A DNA stretch of 64,000 nucleotides from Omphiscola glabra. Taxonomy: Eukaryota > Mollusca > Gastropoda > Lymnaeidae. The position numbers and the translations under genes are program-made. Positions 60,857-64,000 of the stretch are shown here, one piece after another (within the stretch, counting starts at the first letter, position 1; every line of letters starts with the position of its first letter). The notes beneath the pieces are model-generated. The model was not told where the DNA came from, made no database searches, and was given only the letters and a program-made list of their open reading frames with translations. The stretch is from the NCBI GenBank assembly GCA_964017045.1, contig OZ024797.1:12307062-12371061 (forward strand), given 5' to 3'.

Positions 60857-61496
60857 CACCATTTTAAGAATGTTAATGAGCTGTATCAAAGTTAATAAAA
60901 TCTTACATTTATAATGAAATTATGGCCATGGAAAAGTATTATCATGCTTTATTGGTGTTATTAATATAGATTTAATCATTTATTTTCCTCTCTTATCACA
61001 GGTTATCAATGTGCTTAGCTTAAATGAAATAAGAGATATGATTGAAAAAATGCATTAGGGTTAAAGCTTTTCTTTTTCTTTTGGTTTACGAACTTTTTAG
61101 AAAAGCTTTTGTAATTAGAGCAAAGCTTACACATTTAAATTGCAATATTAAAATTGAATCACATGAATGAAATTGTAACTTATATGCTAATAGTGTCATC
61201 ATCATTGTGTATATTTTCAATACAGTGGCTTATATTATAAACATGGTCTGGTGGATCATTTGTATTAGAAATTTCATCTATGTTTGGTTATGAGTGCTTG
61301 AAATGGAAGAGTTGTATTTCTTTGTATAAAATTGCCCCCCTTTGACATTTCATATTTTGAATAACCATTAAAAACGTTAAAATTATTTTCTTAATTTTTA
61401 ATTGTATTTCATTACATTTTTATTTTAATCTCCAAAATTATATGCCAAAGAATACTTGAAAGAAGACATTGTTTTAATAATAATTCCACTGTGTTG
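60857..61496. other. short spacer between converging genes
   Basis: Holds the VRK poly(A) signal (60894-60899) and, on the minus strand, a TTTATT (reverse AATAAA) at 61419-61424 for the next gene. Nothing else was seen. Confidence 0.6.
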
Positions 61497-63731
61497 TCAA
61501 GAGTTGGTGGCACTCTTGCGCAGGCCTGATGTCCTTGAACCCCTCTTAGGGAGTGGTTTCTTGGATGAAGTCATGCTGCTTCTTGATCTGGATCTTACAG
61601 CTCTGAACTCATCCACATCAAATGTTGAGGGTCTCGGAGATTTGGTAGAGAGCTCTGTTAAGCTGCTTTCGTCTATTTGGGAGTTGAGCTTATCTGATGG
61701 GCACATACAAATAGGGGAACGTTTTGTCATCTCTTGGTTACTCAAACTAAAGGGGTCTGTCTGAGCTACAAAAAAAATCTGTCTTTTTGTTGGAATATAA
61801 AATTGTGTGAAAGCAATATCCTACATCTACGTACAATGAGCTCTCATCCAACCTATCAAAAATCTATAACTTTATGCAGAGACCCCCGCCATACGGGAAA
61901 TAAACCCCTAGTAATATATGAATGCGCCCTAAGGCACACAACAGGGTGTATGATGTACAAGAACAGGGTTTAGATGGGTGGGGTAGTAGGGCTGGATTTC
62001 AAGATCTCTGCTACTGCTAGTCATTCACTGATTCAGCATCCCAGCCCTTTCTTTTTTCCTAAGCCCTCTTCAGCAGGTAGGACAAAAGAAGAAACAACAA
62101 GAAATAGAAACAGGTTCAAAAACATTTCGTTCTCCTTTTATTGTCCTGTCTTTATATTTCAAGCTTCTACTTCTACATACCTTGTTCCATTTCCTTCACA
62201 CAGCTGGAATGCTTTCTTTTTTTCCATAATACATTTAACCTACTTGTATGTGAGCACTATTTTTAGCATTGGGACCGCCTTGTTATTCAATAAGTTAGTG
62301 AGTGACAATTTCTACTAAAATAATTATGTTAAATTCATACTATTCATAGTAATAGTATTAAGTTTTTTAAAATATTAGACAATGTTCAAATCATCCAAAG
62401 TCTGAGTCCTCAAGAGTTAGAGAGAGAGCTGGTTCTATGAATATTGATATTTATTTAGAAACGTTAGTGGAGGGAAATTAGATACATTGAATTATCACCC
62501 CAGCAAAAGAAATTATTCTATGAATATTGATATTTATTTAGAAACGTTAGTGGAGGGAAATTAGATACATTGAATTATCACCCCAGCAAAAGAAATTATT
62601 CTATGAATATTGATATTTATTTAGAAACGTTAGTGGAGGGAAATTAGATACATTGAATTATCACCCCAGCAAAAGAAATTAACAAATGGGAATGAGAATT
62701 AAAAAGAAATTATTTTTCAATGTTGAGTACCAGCTAGTGCATACATGAGAATTACCTATGAATTCTTGATTCCCTGCTAGGCTTTGTAACAATGGTTTGA
62801 AAAGACCCTGCCTAGAAAGGTTATTCTGTGTTGAATAGGAGGACTTGTCATCTAAGAGTAGAGTTAAATAAGTGGACATGTTTTATTAGACGTTGTAATT
62901 AGAAATATGTAACCAAAAATACATTCCCGAAATGTAACTAAAATGAATTATTTTCAAATTTAACTACATGAAGGTTAGAGAATGAGGTTTATATGATACA
63001 CAGAATTTCTTTTTTTTTTTAAGCTATCCAAGGTGCCATATATTATAAATTATAGGATATAAGTATCAGAGGTCAAGCGCCCCCCTGTTCTGCCAATAAT
63101 ATTTTTTTAAATATATAAATAAAAACTTAATTAAATTAAAAATCTACCAAACTTGGGCCATCAATAAAGTAAATGAAATTATTATGAATTCAATTCTAAC
63201 ATAAACAGATGATTTCCGGAGAGGCTTCAATTATTAAAGTACGCTTTAAACATAAAATTGATGTCATTTGACATAAACATGTCAATTTTACTGTGAAATT
63301 TTATTGTTACACAAGATGGGACCGTACAGCTTTTCATATTCCAGATCTAAATGTAAAACTTAGTACGTCTGCTAACACTCGCGTGGGGGGGGGGGGGGGG
63401 GCACTATTTTCAATCACAGAGGCGCAACAATTTCGACCAACTGCAGAGTTATTTCTTTGAGAGGGGGACAAAGAGTTTTGGCCCGCCGCGGGCGGCACCA
63501 ACCCTATCTACGCCACTTCCTGCTATACTCACAATCGCGTCTCACTAACACAAGACGCTCCCTGTCTCTCAAGTATTCTTTGGCATATTCTTTTGGAAAG
63601 TTGCTCAATTTTTTTATATTCCCTCGTTCATCTGAGACGTCGATGATATCTGTTGAATAAAGGAAACCCACGCCAATGAACACGTCTAGAATAGAGCAGT
63701 TTAAATATAGAATATCTTCCCATACACGCAT
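61497..63731 (-). CDS. C22orf15/CXorf65-family protein
   Basis: Function unknown; the family is conserved in animals. Exons 63731-63533, 62851-62756, 61765-61497 join in phase to give 187 residues ending in TGA at 61497-61499. Seen: N-terminal MRVWEDILYLNCSILDVF (human members have LCST or NCSV at this place), then DIIDVSDERGNIKKLSNFP, aligning with the family's IDL.DE.G.LK.L motif, ERLVLVRRDY, then LFKPLLQSLAGN, which matches the family's YEPLLDQL-like block. The last exon encodes a Ser/Arg/Lys-rich tail (SRSRSSMTSSKKPLPKRGSR). The ATG at 63731 is chosen because it puts the start where the family's does, although the frame is open further upstream. Splice sites: GATT|GTGAGT, CTTAG|ATGAC, ATAG|GTAATT, TTTGTAG|CTCAG. 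There is no in-frame alternative for the 61765 boundary. Confidence 0.6.
61766..62755. other. intron 2 of the C22orf15-like gene
   Basis: Contains the 83-bp array at 62435-62683. Otherwise AT-rich with no further feature seen. Confidence 0.5.
62435..62683. repeat. 83-bp tandem repeat, 3 copies
   Basis: Three essentially identical 83-bp units starting CTATGAATATTGATATTTAT at 62435, 62518 and 62601. Confidence 0.95.
62852..63532. other. intron 1 of the C22orf15-like gene
   Basis: Holds a 17-base G run (63385-63401) and, near 63470-63520, a GC-rich piece (CCGCCGCGGGCGGCACC ... CTACGCCACTT) that looks like one end of a hAT-type MITE. The partner end could not be identified. Confidence 0.5.
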
Positions 63732-63910
63732 ATTATAAATACTACATGTACAGGGTCGGCTCATGGTACCAGAAACTCGGGTGGTTGCCCGGGCATCACC
63801 GATTCTTCCAAAATAAGAAAAATCATTCCATGTGATGGTCATGGAAGAAAAATAGAAAGTGCGCTAAACAGATTTGCCGATCTAAAGGCTAGGAAAAATT
63901 GTCATCAGCA

Positions 63911-64000
63911 GGCTAACTGTTCATACAGGCCAAGGTAGGCTAACTGTTCATACTGCCCAAGGTAGGCTAACTGTTCATACTGGCCAAGGTAGGCTAACTG
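63911..64000. repeat. 27-bp minisatellite running off the window
   Basis: Units GGCTAACTGTTCATACTGGC plus CAAGGTA begin at 63911, 63938, 63965 and 63992. The array continues beyond the window edge, upstream (minus strand) of the C22orf15-like gene. Confidence 0.93.

Noticed and set aside
63732..63842. Upstream in-frame extension of the C22orf15-like exon
   Set aside because: The frame is open, but the translation is unlike the family, whose start aligns with the Met at 63731.

Overview
This is nuclear DNA of an animal. The genes are split into many short exons with GT..AG introns, the background is AT-rich, and introns hold LINE relics, MITEs and minisatellites. A lophotrochozoan, most likely a gastropod snail, fits best. 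That placement is inference: it rests on overall architecture and on a SPIN/URR1-type hAT element in one intron, a family reported from a pond snail as well as from tetrapods and a triatomine bug.

Four protein-coding genes can be assembled with consistent splice phases. (1) 1425-8937, plus strand: a 15-exon, 450-residue gamma-butyrobetaine/trimethyllysine dioxygenase of carnitine synthesis with a mitochondrial-looking N-terminus. (2) 17215-48143, minus strand: a 12-exon, 1405-residue homologue of PPP1R37 (LRRC68), with an RVxF-like PP1-docking motif, a leucine-rich repeat core and a very long disordered C-terminal exon holding four 23-residue repeats. (3) 51827-60856, plus strand: a VRK-family kinase with two alternative C-termini, one ending in a membrane anchor (454 aa) and one in a basic nuclear-type tail (527 aa). 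(4) 61497-63731, minus strand: a small C22orf15/CXorf65-family protein (187 aa). Genes 1 and 2 converge on an 8.3 kb AT-rich spacer. Genes 2 and 3 diverge from a CCAAT/ETS-type region near 48.2-48.4 kb. Genes 3 and 4 converge on a 0.6 kb spacer.

The mobile fraction sits mainly in introns. It includes APE-type LINE relics (4.1-5.0, 49.2-51.7 and 54.6-54.8 kb), CR1-like LINE 3' ends (42.9-43.8 and 50.27-50.78 kb), hAT MITEs with 8-bp target duplications (28.3, 32.9 and 53.2 kb), a pogo-like TA element (32.3-33.3 kb), a PIF/Harbinger-like TAA element (45.3-45.9 kb) and an unclassified MITE family with 6-bp duplications (30.7 and 50.2-50.9 kb). At least three are nested. More than ten minisatellites are present, and most long ORFs without coding support are artefacts of these arrays. 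From about 28 to 42.4 kb, inside two PPP1R37 introns, the sequence is visibly richer in CpG than on either side.

Exon boundaries were assigned by eye from splice consensus, phase and family resemblance. No alignment or transcript data were available.
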